A stretch of DNA of 64,000 nucleotides from Adiantum capillus-veneris (Eukaryota > Streptophyta > Polypodiopsida > Polypodiales > Pteridaceae): the NCBI GenBank assembly GCA_014529385.2, contig CM043966.1:105916087-105980086 (forward strand). Reading direction: 5' to 3'. Both the position numbers and the translations under genes were made by a program. The stretch's first letter is position 1; every line of letters begins with the position of its first letter. Below, in pieces: positions 11,629 to 22,615 of the stretch. The notes beneath the pieces were generated by a model that saw only the letters and a program-made list of their open reading frames with translations, was not told the origin of the DNA and ran no database searches.

Positions 11629-11844
11629 ATGGAGAATCCAGAGGAAACCCTTGTAATAGATGATGTCCAAGTGTCAAAAAATCAATGGGTGTTTGATCAA
11701 GTGTCTAAAGTAATCTTCCCATGTAGAATTAGGCCCATAGGTGTAGGCCCTAAGTTTAGTGAACCAAATGATGTTGTATATTATGATCATATATCTGATC
11801 CACCCAAAGTCAACAAGATTTTAGTAAGTCACCTTTGTAAATAG
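11629..11844 (+). CDS. T1 leader ORF, unknown 71-residue protein
   Basis: It starts MENPEETLVIDDVQVSKNQW and shows no family I recognise. It sits between the leader ORF and gag. Plant TR-GAG elements are normally reduced to gag, so this is either an extra small ORF or a remnant of a longer one. Confidence 0.35.
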   Translation: MENPEETLVIDDVQVSKNQWVFDQVSKVIFPCRIRPIGVGPKFSEPNDVVYYDHISDPPKVNKILVSHLCK

Positions 11845-12087
11845 TAGGATCTTCATGGATTGTATTAACTCTTGTACATATTATGGTTCTCATGGGTATG
11901 CTATAAGCAATTTTGTTTATGGTTTAGCAATGATTGTCTTCATCCTGTGTGCAAATTGTTTTGAGTATGAGATAAATTAAAAGCATAAGTAAGAGAGATT
12001 TTCATCTAGTACTAAATTTCATTAATTCAATCCCAGGGTAATACTCGTGTAAATAGCCTTTACATTGTTAGTCAAGAGAAAACATTA

Positions 12088-12540
12088 ATGCTAAAGCAAG
12101 TCCAACTCCCTACCTTCAAGGGAGAGGGACCCAATTTAGAGCGAGATGCCGAAGCATGGTTAACTACTATGGATGACTATTTGAAAGCTGCAAGAACTGC
12201 TCAAGAAAACCAAACAATGTTGGGTATGTTCCGTCTCAGTGGAGATGCCAAACTTTGGTGGAAGCAACACTATAGAGATAAGCCCACGAGTAGTCCATCT
12301 TGGGAGAAAATGAAGCAGGCAATCAAAGAACGCTATCCCCCTCCTGCACATTAGGCTATTGAGATGAACTAATTATTTGGTCTACGCCAGCTAGGACTCT
12401 CTCTAGAGGAGTACTACACAAAATTTGTGTCCTTACGACGCTATGCTCCTCAGATGAAAATGGAGCAGCAGATTGCTCACTTTTGTCAAGGCCTCAATAA
12501 ACCCTTGAGTAAATGTCTCAAAGCCATGAGGCCTACATCA
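12088..12540 (+). pseudogene. T1 gag (capsid-like domain)
   Basis: LKQVQLPTFKGEG, DAEAWLTTMDDYLKAA, FRLSGDAKLWWKQHY and SWEKMKQAIKERYPP form the retrotransposon gag domain. Beyond an in-frame TAG (12352-12354) and TAA (12370-12372), the same frame continues as LSLEEYYTKFVSLRRYAPQM to about 12540. Gag would coat the RNA and form the particle. The stops make this copy inactive. Confidence 0.85.
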
Positions 12541-12685
12541 TGATACCCTTCTCACGGACAAGCCTCTTGCAGCTGAAGGAACCAACTCTATAAGGAACTA
12601 TAATGGATTTAATAGCTTTAGCGGAAGAGCTAGAGGAAATTTCAACCAAGGATATCAACAATGTGGAATAGCTGTAGCAGCGAAC

Positions 12686-12967
12686 TTGAAGCAGAACTTC
12701 CTAAATGTTAGGTGCTATGGATGCAATCAAATGGGGCACTATAGAAATAATTGTCTAGAAGAGAAAAACCCTCGAACTACTATTAGAGACATTCCTCAAA
12801 ATCAAGGAGATAATCTAAGAGGAGGTAGAAATGGAGGACGAGGTGGAGGAAGAGCAAGAGGAGCCAAAGCTTATGCAATCATGGAAGAACCAACCTTAAT
12901 AAATGAGGAGGGTGAAAGAGACACTTGCTTGGCTACATTTAGTAATCTTAGAGCTCAGCAACAATAG
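12686..12967 (+). CDS. T1 gag nucleocapsid part with CCHC zinc knuckle
   Basis: CYGCNQMGHYRNNC is a perfect CX2CX4HX4C zinc knuckle, followed by a Gly/Arg-rich tail (RGGRNGGRGGGRARGAK) typical of RNA-binding nucleocapsid. The frame closes at 12967, and nothing resembling protease or RT follows before the 3' LTR. Confidence 0.82.
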   Translation: MKQNFLNVRCYGCNQMGHYRNNCLEEKNPRTTIRDIPQNQGDNLRGGRNGGRGGGRARGAKAYAIMEEPTLINEEGERDTCLATFSNLRAQQQ

Positions 12968-12969
12968 GC

Positions 12970-13767
12970 GGTTTTGTAAACCATAATAAACCGGTAATGT
13001 AAAACTTTGAGTTACTTATATATTATAATGGTATACATTATTTTCTTTCCTAGTTTACTTAAGGAATGCAAAGTTAAGTTAGTACTTAATCAAGAAATCA
13101 AAGGGTAGATTTAGCATTTAAGAAAGAGGTTCTCAATAGGAAGATAGATTCGGATCTTAGAAATGAGATAGTTATCCAAAAACAAACTCACATTCCTTGT
13201 GCACAAGATAGCCTTCCTTGAAAAATGACCAAGAGACTAAAAGAACTTTTGGTATGATACCTCTTAAAACCCTTTACATATTATTGGTCAACCAGGTTAG
13301 AGAACAGAGGGGTACCTTTGGTGCAATGGTAGAAGATTGTGCCAAACTCAGATTACTCAGGATGGCAAGAACATGCAGAACGTGTTCAGATTGGCAAAGC
13401 TAGAATACACAGTATTGTCGAATGGTGATTGCTCTAAATGGTGAGTTAGACCAAGCGTGTTCATGTTGACAAGGTGGATGGATGGATCTTTATGGAATGG
13501 ATATAACCTCGTTTTTGAGATGATACAAATGGTTTGTAAAGTATTTTAAGATGGACTTAACACTGAGAGTTTCTTGCGGAAAATTTGAGTAGCAAGTAAT
13601 TAATAAGGAACTGTAGAAAGCCCAACCAGATTGTATCCTTGAAACTAGAAAGAATTCTTAGAGTAATCAGTAACACTTAGTAAAGTGGGAAGATGAAATC
13701 TTTTTTTTCAAAGACTTTCCCAATTTCGGTTGAGATGAGGGCATCTCAAATTCTTAAGTTGGGTGAT
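12970..13767 (+). other. T1 non-coding 3' internal region
   Basis: About 800 bp lie between the gag tail and the 3' LTR, with no domain found in any frame. A normal gypsy element would carry 3.5-4 kb of pol here. The bases before the LTR are not a classical polypurine tract, which is odd or a sign of decay. Confidence 0.6.
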
Positions 13768-16700
13768 TATAAGGTCTCCACCTTTCTAGCTGTCGGGAAT
13801 GAACTTAAAGCTTTAGGAAGAAGCATTGGTCATACAATCAGGTAAAACACTATCTCAAAAGCAATAAAAAATTGGTATTTTTGGAATCTTAAGAACAAAC
13901 CCCGGGCTAGAAATTTTCAAAAATTTGGACAAAAATTGATTCCACTAGTCCTTCCAAAAGATTCAATTTAAATTAAATTACTAAGAAAAATTAGATGGCT
14001 GTAGTAATCATTTGAGCATAGACTCTTACTAAGGCCTCCTGGATATTTTATATATATTTACTAGATACTTAGCAATTAAGCCAAAAATAAGTAAAAAATT
14101 AGAAAATTTGATTTTTAAAACTGGTAGGTGCTGGGAGGGGCCATCACTGACCTACCAGGGACAGGAAAAGCAATAAGGGGTGCTAGGGGAGTTGTAGGGC
14201 TAGCTTGGGATGCAAGCTACTTCCAATTCCAGCCTGTGAGTGCTAGGAAACCTATAAATAGGACCCCTTGCTTCACAATTTCACTAAGACTCTGAGTCCT
14301 GGCGATTTCTCTCTCACCTAGAGAGAACTCTACTCAAAAATCACTAAGGAGAAAAAACTCTAGCTGATTATCCACGATAATTAGCCTAATCCTTTTTTAA
14401 TTAGCAAAATTATGCTAATTTATCTTTATTTTCTTAATTACTCTAGTTAAATAACAAGATTAATCCTCTTAAAATTAGAAACTACTCTCTTAGCTCTGGA
14501 TATTCTGCTAATTACTTAGATAAAGATTAGAGAAATTAATCTAATTAATTATTAAGCCATATTAGAACTAAAATTACTCTTCTTGATCTTAAATTAAGGA
14601 TAATTATACTACTTAAACTCAAATTAGTAAAAGATAATTATCACAGATGTATTAGACTATCAATAAGCTAGAAGAATTATCTATTAATTTTTTGATTAGT
14701 TTTTATAATCAATTAGATAAAAATTAGTTATTTTATATCAAAAAACTGATGGGAAACCTACTCAATTAACTAAAAATTTTGTAAGTTAATTATCATCGTT
14801 AAAAAACACTATTAGGAGTACGAGGTAAATTACTCACTAATAGATAATTAAATTCAGTATTTAACTAAGCTCACTAGCAATTTTTAGTTAAAAATAAAAG
14901 AGGAAAATTAGTAAATCATGTTAGATAATTATGTAGTATTTATCAAAGTTAGTTTACATGATAAAGAAACCATGATAATTATTTTAAGGTTAGAAAATTA
15001 ATATAGCTATTTATCTAAATCAAATCAAAATAATTAGAGATAAAAATTAAAGAGAAAAATTAGTAATTCATGTTAGATAATTATTTTTTAGTTATCAAAT
15101 TTAGTGTACATAATAAAAAATCCATGATAATTATCTTAGATTAGAAAAGTATACCATAATTAGTTAGTTAGTTTAATTTGATCAAAAACCCTATTTTTAT
15201 CTAAAGATTAATTAGGATAAATAGAGTCTAGTGTCAAAAGTCTCTAGAAAAGCTATCATAAGTGTAAACCATTGGTTTAAAGTTGAGGAAATGTAATCTT
15301 TAAGAGGAAATGAATATAATAAATATTAAGCTTAAAACAAGCAGAGTTCAAGATTAACAAAGATGGAGAAATTAGAAAAAAGATATATAATTTTATAAGA
15401 AAATTATGGGAGCTTAGAAAACCCTCAAGGAAGCTAAGATAATGCTATCTTGTCCATTTAAGCATTTAAGAAATTATTAAGTCAAGAAATTATCCTCTAG
15501 AACTACAAATTTAACCTTAGTTAGGTTAAAGAAATAAATTACATTGAATACAAAGGTTAAGTCAGGTTTTTGAATGATTTACCTATATAATAGACTTCCT
15601 TTTTATAAGGATAAGAGGTCCTAGCACCAAAAAGGACCCGAGCCAATTCTCAATCTGATGATGAGGGTAGTATTCTTAAAGGAGCTAGAGTGTCGCACGA
15701 GGACGAGGCCAGGACTAGTAGTAGGCTTACTGACGAGAGCGTTTAGGCTCCAATGCTACAACAAATGCATGATCAGTCCTAGGTGGGTTTTCATTATAAT
15801 TTAAGTTTTGAATAATTCACGTTTTTCTTTAAGTAATAACATTGCATACGTAAAAGAGCGAGTAAGGAATGAGGAAACCTGAAATTGGCTTAAAAATGGA
15901 AGGCATCTTCCAAGAAAATAACGTATACTTGTTTGTAAATTAGGAAAGAGATATTTGGATTAGAAAATATATGTTTGATTATCCTTAAAACAGCTTGTCT
16001 CAAGACACCTCCAACTCCTTGGTATATTTTGATGAATAATGATGGCTTTCTAGCCACGGATAAGTTGGTTACCCCCATGAAAAGAGATATTTGGATTAGA
16101 ACTAGAAAAGATATGTTTGATTATCCTTAAAACAGCTTGTCTCAAGACACCTCCGACTCCTTGGTGTATTTTGATGAATAATGATGGCTTTCTGACCACC
16201 GATAAGTTGATTACCCCCATGAACGATGACTTTCTACTCCGTGTCATGTCTTGATGTTTCTACATAAGTTAGGATACCGTTTTTATCATAGGGGAGCCGC
16301 CCGATTGTATGGACAACTGGTTTGGTGTATGGGCACCCCGAACCTTGGGTGGGGGTTTATCCACCCTGGATTGTGAACAAGGAATGGGTGTCGTTTTACA
16401 CCCTTAAGTGGTCTTGAGACAAGAAGAGTAATGGTCATGGTTATTATGGTCAATGTTTTTGATTGACAATAACCTGTCTTAAGTTTAAAGATGTTTGTTT
16501 ACTAAAAGAATGCTTTTCAATGCTGTCTTTAATACTTGATCGAAAGAATCACTGTGAGGGAAAGTTTAAAAAGGAAAGCAAACAAAGAAATATGTGTGAG
16601 TGCGGGGTGGTAAGTGAGGATTGACTAAGGTTGTCAATCATGGACGGGCAGACCTCCACCAGCAGCTGCTTCCTCACATTTGATAGGGGAAAAAAGCATT

Positions 16701-16892
16701 GCAGTTTTTGACTTAATATGTTGTCCCGTTTCCACTACGAGACATGACTAGGGCTATAGACCCAATCCATTGTCAATCATAAAGCTCTATTCCTTGGATT
16801 TCTCTTATTTAGAGGCTCTGATTTTTATTAGGCCTAGAGACCTGTCAAGGACCCCATCCCAATTTTGGTATTGGTCGGTTGGAGATCTCACA
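13768..16892 (+). repeat. T1 3' LTR (3.1 kb)
   Basis: It is collinear with 4671-8915. It starts at the AAGGTCTCCACCTTTC block, with TAT where the 5' LTR has TGA, and ends GGAGATCTCACA. About 1.1 kb is missing relative to the 5' copy, mainly array units. It has a private 136 bp tandem duplication at 15945-16222. Many substitutions show an old insertion. Confidence 0.88.
15945..16222 (+). repeat. 136-142 bp tandem duplication private to the T1 3' LTR
   Basis: A block from AAAGAGATATTTGG to TTACCCCCATGA occurs at 15945-16080 and again at 16081-16222. It is present once in the 5' LTR and once in its duplicated copy, so it arose after insertion. Confidence 0.8.
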
Positions 16893-16897
16893 TCATT
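16893..16897. repeat. T1 right target-site duplication TCATT
   Basis: It matches 4666-4670 exactly. It fixes the right end of T1 at 16892 and shows that the sequence beyond (A2) is the target side. Confidence 0.9.
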
Positions 16898-16978
16898 GAA
16901 GAAAAGTGATTGTCTGGTTGAGGTGCAAGACTTAAAATTTGTGGAGTTACTTATGTAAGGGAGAAGCAACTTCGAAGG

Positions 16979-17480
16979 GATGGCGTATAGTTGGCCAGTG
17001 TTCACAAGGAAGGAGGATGTGAAAGACTGGGTTGCTGACTTTGAGTGGCATACGAGTGGTATGCACATTGTGAATGATGAAGCAAAGCTTCATGTATTTC
17101 CTCATTCACTCAAAAGGAGAAGCTCATGAGTGGTTTGAAGGTTTAGAGGAAGACAAAAAAAAAACATGGAAGCAGGTGAAGCAGGAAATTTTTGACAGGT
17201 TTAGAAAGAGACTAACAGCGACAAAAGCAATGAAAAAATTGAGAGGTTTTGCAACAAGATGTTCATGCTAATTTTCAAGAGTTTGTGCAACACTTCAAAA
17301 TGATTTGGGTACAAAGAGGCAGCATCCCAAGTACCTCTAGGGGATTTCTATAAAGTGCATCAATTTATGGATTGTCTGCATCCAAGTGTAAGGGAGAAGT
17401 TCAATCAAGAGGAGCTTGCTACATTTGAAAGAGATGTAGAAATTGCAGAGGCCAAGAGAAAAAAGATCAAATAAAGGTGG
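16979..17480 (+). pseudogene. A2 gag
   Basis: ATG at 16979 opens MAYSWPVFTRKEDVKDWVADFEW. A frameshift near 17115 leads to GEAHEWFEGLEEDKKKTWKQVKQEIFDRF, the typical gypsy gag core. A further shift near 17265 leads into degenerate capsid sequence. It would form the particle shell; it is inactive here. Confidence 0.75.
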
Positions 17481-17699
17481 GAGCAATGTGTGACACATGT
17501 TGAGTCATTGGTGGTGCAACCAATGGTTTCTCTGGCAATGGATAGAGTGGTTCAAGGTCCTGATCTTGTTACATCCAAGGCTTTGCATGATCTTGCTAGC
17601 TATAGTCATTGTAAGAATTAAGGATTAACAATAATGGATACAAACCAAAGAGAAGCTGGAGCGGCCAGCTGGGAGAGGCAGGAGACGAAAACTACAAGA

Positions 17700-18034
17700 C
17701 AGATGCTACAATTGCGGTGGAGAGGGTCACTACACCCCTGATTGTCCTGAACCACCATGAGAGAGAGGAGGATGTACCCCTTATATGGGTGTGGTCAAGG
17801 GATGATAGAAGAAAATCATCAAGAGCAGGCACTAGAAGCACCACCTCCGCAACAACAAGTTACAACCACAATCATTGCCTGCAAATGGAGAAGGTAGGGC
17901 TTTCAACATCATTATCCTTGTTTGAGAATCAAGATGTGGATGTTTTTCCCAATAAGAGAGCTAGGCATGATAGGGAAAAAGAGGCAAAAGAATATAGGGA
18001 AACAAGAGCAAGGAAGGGGAAAGCCAAAGTATAA
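17700..18034 (+). pseudogene. A2 zinc knuckle and basic linker
   Basis: In one frame CYNCGGEGHYTPDC (about 17706-17747) is a CCHC zinc knuckle. In another frame 17717-18034 ends NKRARHDREKEAKEYRETRARKGKAKV, matching A1's linker. A frameshift lies between them. This is the nucleocapsid part and gag-pol linker. Confidence 0.7.
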
Positions 18035-18172
18035 GACCAACCAGAGAGTAGCAAGAGGAGGCGGCGACGAAGAAAAATAGGCTCAAAGGTTTACCTTCTT
18101 GGCCAAGGTGTCAAAGAATATGATATTTTTTATGACATATGAAATCAAAAGGCCAATATATCTTTTGGTCAA

Positions 18173-18705
18173 TTGGTGGCTTTAAACGCTAAATTGAGGA
18201 GGCAATGGACCAAATGTGTGAGTACCCGGATTCCATCCAAAAAGGAAAAGCATCAAAGCATGGTGTCATCCTTGAGGGTTGGTCACCCGATGGATATGGT
18301 GCCAATAGTTGAATCTATGTTGGGAAAGAAGACGGAAGTTCAAGCATATGTGGATGGGGGTATCCATGTGTGTGTCATGAGAGAGCTATCATGAAGGAAG
18401 CAGGTGTCAAGATGTAAATGAATGCTTCGATCCATACGGGGATGGCCAACCACAAAAAGACAAGGTGTCTTGGGATAGTTGAAGATGTTAAGATAAAAAT
18501 CTTGGGGTTTGAGTGCTTGACTGATTGCTACGCAACGCAAGAGGGTGAGAATGTTTATTCGATCATTTTAGGGAGCCCATGGCTTGTAAGCCTTGGTGCT
18601 AAGCAGGATTGGGGCACAAGCTTGATCACAATGCCCGACCAAGAGAAAGGAAGGACCATTTTCTACAACATGAAGACACATGAGAGCCATACACAGCTCC
18701 TATAA
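18173..18705 (+). pseudogene. A2 protease region
   Basis: 18173-18394 contains VQAYVDGGIHVCVMREL, the retropepsin active-site segment with D-G-G. After a frameshift, 18418-18705 contains YSIILGSPWLVSLGAKQDWG, the conserved block after the protease flap, also found in A1 and B. It would cleave the polyprotein; it is broken here. Confidence 0.78.
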
Positions 18706-19600
18706 TTGGAGATGCAAGATACAGATACAATAGAAACCACATCATACAATAGTGATGCTTCGTCTACATCGTCAAAGGAAAGTGTAGAGGAAGGTTTGAT
18801 GCAATTATGTCCTAATCTATTTGAGATAACTGTCAAAAAGGAAGAATCAATGCATGATGTGGAGGTCAAGAAGGAGAAGGAGAATCCAAAAGCCATTGTA
18901 GATCATGTCAAAGCGAACGTAAGGAGCCTGTTAGAAGAGGACTTGAGAGAAAAAGAAAAGAAGGAGTATGAAGGCATGTTTATGGAGTTTCCAAAGCTAT
19001 TCGCACTGAATACATAGAGTTGCAAGGAGCTAAAGGGATCGAGCATAGAATCAACCTAAAAGAAGGTGCCAAGCCAAAGGTTCAAAAGCTTAGGAAGTTG
19101 GGGGTCATTCATGAGAGATAACTTTGTGAAGAGGTGACAAAGCTTTTGGAAGCAGATTTCAACTTTCAAATGGAGGAGTCTGAATGGGTCTCTCCAGTTG
19201 TTATTGTGCCCAAGAAGAACAGAAGATTTAGAATATGTGTTGATTTCAAACCTTTGAATGCTGCCACAAAAAGGAATCATTATCCACTACCCTCTCTGGA
19301 TGAAATCCTCAATCAGGTTGCAGGTCATGAACACTACTCAATCATGGATGGATTTTTGGCTAATTTCAGATCTTGATAGCGATTGAATATCAATTGAAGG
19401 CGGCCTTCATTACACCTTGGGGTTGTTTTTCCTACAAAAGAATGCCTTTTGGGCTAGTTAATACATATGCTACCTTCCAAGGGTGGATGAATATAGTGTT
19501 TGGTCCCTACTTGGGTAAGTTCATTCGAGTTTTCATGGATGACATTGGATGTTATAGCTCCAAGTCACATATTTGGAGAAGCTGAGGTTGAGTTTTGAAA
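18706..19600 (+). pseudogene. A2 reverse transcriptase
   Basis: An acidic linker (18706-19017) precedes RT. The RT blocks are ESEWVSPVVIVPKKNRRFRICVDFKPLNAATKRNHYPLP (19134-19376), AAFITPWGCFSYKRMPFGLVN (19373-19585) and FIRVFMDDIGCYSS with the catalytic DD pair. The frame shifts near 19016, 19373 and 19570. FMDD replaces the usual Y/F-V-D-D, as in A1. Confidence 0.85.
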
Positions 19601-20531
19601 GGCTTCACCAAGAGGGTGGACAACTCAACCCAAAGAAGTGTAAGTTTGCTCATGTCAGAGTCCATTTTCTAAGACATGTGGTTTCCCAAAATGGAATAGA
19701 AGCCACCTCAGAGAAAGTAAAGGCTAAACTCCTTATGGATCTGCCTAGCAACACAAAGGATTTGGCATCATTTGTGCATAAGTTCATGTACTTGTCACTT
19801 TTTTTTTGGATGCTATGTTAGTATGTGTATCCTCTCTAGAAATTGAGTCAAAGAGTTCAAGAGTTTGAGTGGAATGAAGATATGCAGCAGGCTTTTGATG
19901 TTATCAAGGAGGTATTGTATGCTTTACCAACAGTGATTCAAGGGTTTGAGTGGAATGAAGATATGCAACAGGCTTTTAATGGTATCAAGGAGGTATTGTG
20001 TGCTTTACCAACATTGATTTCTCCTGACTTGCAATTGAATTTCTATGTATCTATTAGTGTGGGGTCAATAGCTTTTGGGTCGGTACTCTTATAAAGCAGG
20101 GAAGGACCTTCAAGCCAGTCTATTTTGAGAGCAAGATGAAGAATGTAAGCGAGTTCTCCTACACAGAAGAGGAACAGTGGTTATTCGCTTTGGTTCTTGT
20201 ATGTCACAGGTTCAATACATATTTGTTTCCCCAAAAGTTCTATGTGCTCGCTACACCAAACCTTTTGTCGGATGTAGTACAACATTTGAAGCCTAGCGAG
20301 CGCATATTAAAGTGGACTATGGAGCTTCAAGAGTATGAGTTTGAGTTTAAAGTGGATCATTCTGTTAAAGCTCACTTAGCGGACACAGTGGTACACAAGG
20401 GAGGAGAGCTGACGTCTTGCCCAAGAATTGACAAGGATGATCATGAAGAGGAAGTGGATATTACAGATGCGTATACGATGATGTCCAATGGTGCATACAG
20501 GAAAGTTCTTCAAAAGGCAAGTGGTGGGTAA
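19573..20531 (+). pseudogene. A2 RT thumb, connection and RNase H
   Basis: GGQLNPKKCKFAHVRVHFLRHVVSQNGIEATSEKVKA enters the thumb. 19843-20094 carries a duplicated 27-residue unit and then LNFYVSISVGSIAFGSVLL, the RNase H start. 20136-20531 continues FSYTEEEQWLFALVLVCHRFNTYLFPQKFYVL and ILKWTMELQEYEFEFKV. It degrades the RNA of the hybrid; broken here. Confidence 0.8.
19858..20019 (+). repeat. In-frame 81 bp tandem duplication in A2
   Basis: The unit starting CAAGAGTTTGAGTGGAATG at 19858 recurs at 19939 with few changes, adding 27 residues (EFEWNEDMQQAF.. repeated as GFEWNEDMQQAF..) between RT thumb and RNase H. It is not seen in A1 or B. Confidence 0.85.
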
Positions 20532-20745
20532 TCATTAAGAACCTAAAAAGCGGTGTAATCTTTTCTAGAGCTTACAATCTTGATGAATCTAAAAGTAACA
20601 ATGAAGCTGAGTATCTCATGCTTTTCCTTGGATTGAAGCAGTGTGTTGAGTTTGGATTGAAGAGGGTCATTGCAAAAGGGGATGTGTTGTTAATCATGAG
20701 TCACTTGCTTGGTTTGTGAACTGTTAAGAAAGACAATTTGAAGAA
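20440..20745 (+). pseudogene. A2 second (archaeal-type) RNase H, truncated
   Basis: Across frameshifts the translation gives NGAYRKVLQKASGG, then SNNEAEYLMLFLGLKQCVEFGLKRVIAKGD. This matches B's FDGAYKRTKDKASAG, SNNDAEYHALVLGLQCC and FGD. A second RNase H after the RT-linked one is a hallmark of the Tat lineage. Homology ends at about 20745. Confidence 0.7.
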
Positions 20746-21287
20746 GAGTTTTCCTCTGTGCATTATCAGCCATATTCTTCTTGCCCTCCACCACACCCTT
20801 GTGCAATCATTGCTCCACCCTGAATGCTTCAGGGAGCACCACATTCAAATCTTTCACCCATCTCTCCGACCATGTTATTGGTACAATGCCTCGGTGGCTT
20901 GAGGAGCGTAGTATACAGAAAGCACTAGATGAGGGATGCTCGAGCATGTTGTCTCTCTAGGGTAAACTCTACCACTCTCCCTCAGCCTCAAGAGTCATAG
21001 AGATGGTGTGAAAGCTGAACTCTCCTTAGTGTGGGTGAAGAGCTTCAACTCCCAAGGGAGCTGCTTCTTTGTAGAAGGTTGGGTTAACCTTGACTCCGGC
21101 TTGATGACCCTAACTCACTTGGAGAGCTTGACGGCCCTCACTCGTTGCACAGCCTCACGGAGGCGTGTAGAGCTTGACAAAGGTTTGACAACCCTCGTAG
21201 TTTGCAAAGCTTGATGGCGACTTGACAACCGGCCTACATTCGCTGTGGTACTTGCTGTAGAGATTCCATCGCAATAAATGGCATCCG

Positions 21288-21288
<1 letters not shown>

Positions 21289-21327
<39 letters not shown>
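21289..21327. repeat. (CT)n microsatellite
   Basis: Uninterrupted alternating C and T, about 19 repeats. Confidence 0.9.
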
Positions 21328-21331
<4 letters not shown>

Positions 21332-21524
21332 AATGCGCTTCTAGCACAGGCAGTAGAATATAAAGTGGCAGCAGGAGCAGGAAGAAGAAGAGGAACATGA
21401 GGCGCCTTGGCATGGCATTCGATTAAAACTGGGGACAGAAGAGAAAGAGGAGATGCGGCAGCTGGAGGAACGTGAATCTGTATTACATCGAGCTATCTGC
21501 ATCCCGCCTCCCAACATCTCTCAG

Positions 21525-21702
21525 CGGACTATCTCGCAGCTCACTCTGCTCCAGACAGGCGCACCTCGGAGCTGCTGCATGCGGACTCTCTTGCAGCTCA
21601 CTCCGCTCTAGACCGCCGCATGTCGGCGTGCAAAGCTTCATGCTGACACAGCTCTCGCAGATCACTCCGCTCTGGACGATCGCAAGTCGGCATGTGATCA
21701 TG
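21525..21702 (+). repeat. Three-copy 57-61 bp imperfect tandem repeat
   Basis: Units begin at 21525 (CGGACTATCTCGCAG), 21582 (CGGACTCTCTTGCAG) and 21643 (CTGACACAGCTCTCGCAG), each followed by CTCACT or ATCACT, CTGCTC or CCGCTC, GAC and a CGC-rich end. No function is known. Confidence 0.7.
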
Positions 21703-21877
21703 GTATATAAGGGCTTCATGGATGGTTTTTAAAGGTGGATGGTTTTTAAAGGTGAAGCATTCTTTGACATGGCAAGCTTATTGCAATTTGCGTCTTCCTT
21801 TCCCTTGACATGAATTTTAAGCGATGCTTTTTCTTTTTCAGGGACCTAGCCAGGAAACATGCAAAACATAAAGCCTC

Positions 21878-21882
<5 letters not shown>

Positions 21883-21945
<63 letters not shown>
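21883..21945. repeat. (CT)n followed by a poly-C tract
   Basis: About 32 nt of CT repeat run directly into about 30 consecutive C, a compound low-complexity tract. Confidence 0.9.
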
Positions 21946-21946
<1 letters not shown>

Positions 21947-22415
21947 CTCTCAATGCATCAAACCACTTGCCTATGGAAAACTGCAATGGTGGCCCACAAT
22001 TACTCTCATGTGAAACCCTTCATCTTCTTGCATCTCTGCATGAGCAGAGCAAGTTGAAGCTAGCTTGAAGCAAGAACTTGAGTGCTACTTGCACTAGCGG
22101 ACAACTTTGGGTGTCCAGGAGTAGTTTTATGCAGAATCGGAGAAGATTATACGTGGCATACTTGGGTGGAGACAGTACCTTCAACACATAGCCTTGCAAT
22201 AACGTCGTACTAATTTCGAAACAATGTTTCTATTGCATGGGGCCTGTAAAATGTTGTACACAATTTTTAGGCTTTTTGAAGCTATTTTAAGATGCTACTT
22301 CTGCATATCTTGCAAGCCATGCTTGTAATAAAAATAGCACTTGAGTGAAAAAAGCATTGTTGGTAGCAATAGTGCAAGGAGAAGAGGGCAAGAAGGAGAG
22401 CAAGTATGCTGCTAG

Positions 22416-22416
<1 letters not shown>

Positions 22417-22475
<59 letters not shown>
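22417..22475. repeat. (CT)n microsatellite
   Basis: Nearly 30 CT repeats. The next CT tract begins only about 45 bp downstream. Confidence 0.9.
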
Positions 22476-22478
<3 letters not shown>

Positions 22479-22516
22479 CCAATGCAAAAAAATGACTCTT
22501 TCTCTTAGTGTAAGCG

Positions 22517-22518
<2 letters not shown>

Positions 22519-22615
<97 letters not shown>
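22519..22615. repeat. Compound (CT)n(AC)n microsatellite
   Basis: More than 70 nt of CT repeat change directly to about 24 nt of AC repeat. Confidence 0.9.

Larger units (their letters stand above)
4671..16892 (+). mobile_element. T1: gag-only LTR retrotransposon (TR-GAG/LARD-like) with giant LTRs
   Basis: Two direct repeats, 4671-8915 and 13768-16892, end in TG (left copy) and CA. They flank an internal region with an initiator-Met primer site and a gag gene with a zinc knuckle, but no protease, RT, RNase H or integrase. The element is bounded by perfect TCATT target duplications (4666-4670 and 16893-16897). Gag-only elements with terminal repeats are known in plants as TR-GAG elements; elements with LTRs over 4 kb recall LARDs. 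T1 must use enzymes of another element. Its LTRs have diverged a great deal and its gag has stops, so it is old. A 2.3-2.4 kb tandem duplication spans the LTR/leader junction. Confidence 0.88.
16898..20745 (+). mobile_element. A2: truncated Tat-like gypsy element
   Basis: Plus-strand remnants run in order: gag, zinc knuckle, basic linker, protease, RT, RNase H and the start of a second RNase H. Then homology stops at about 20745 with no integrase or 3' LTR. T1 inserted at its left edge (TCATT duplication). Sequence motifs shared with A1 and B place it in the Tat-like group. Frameshifts and stops occur throughout. Confidence 0.85.
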
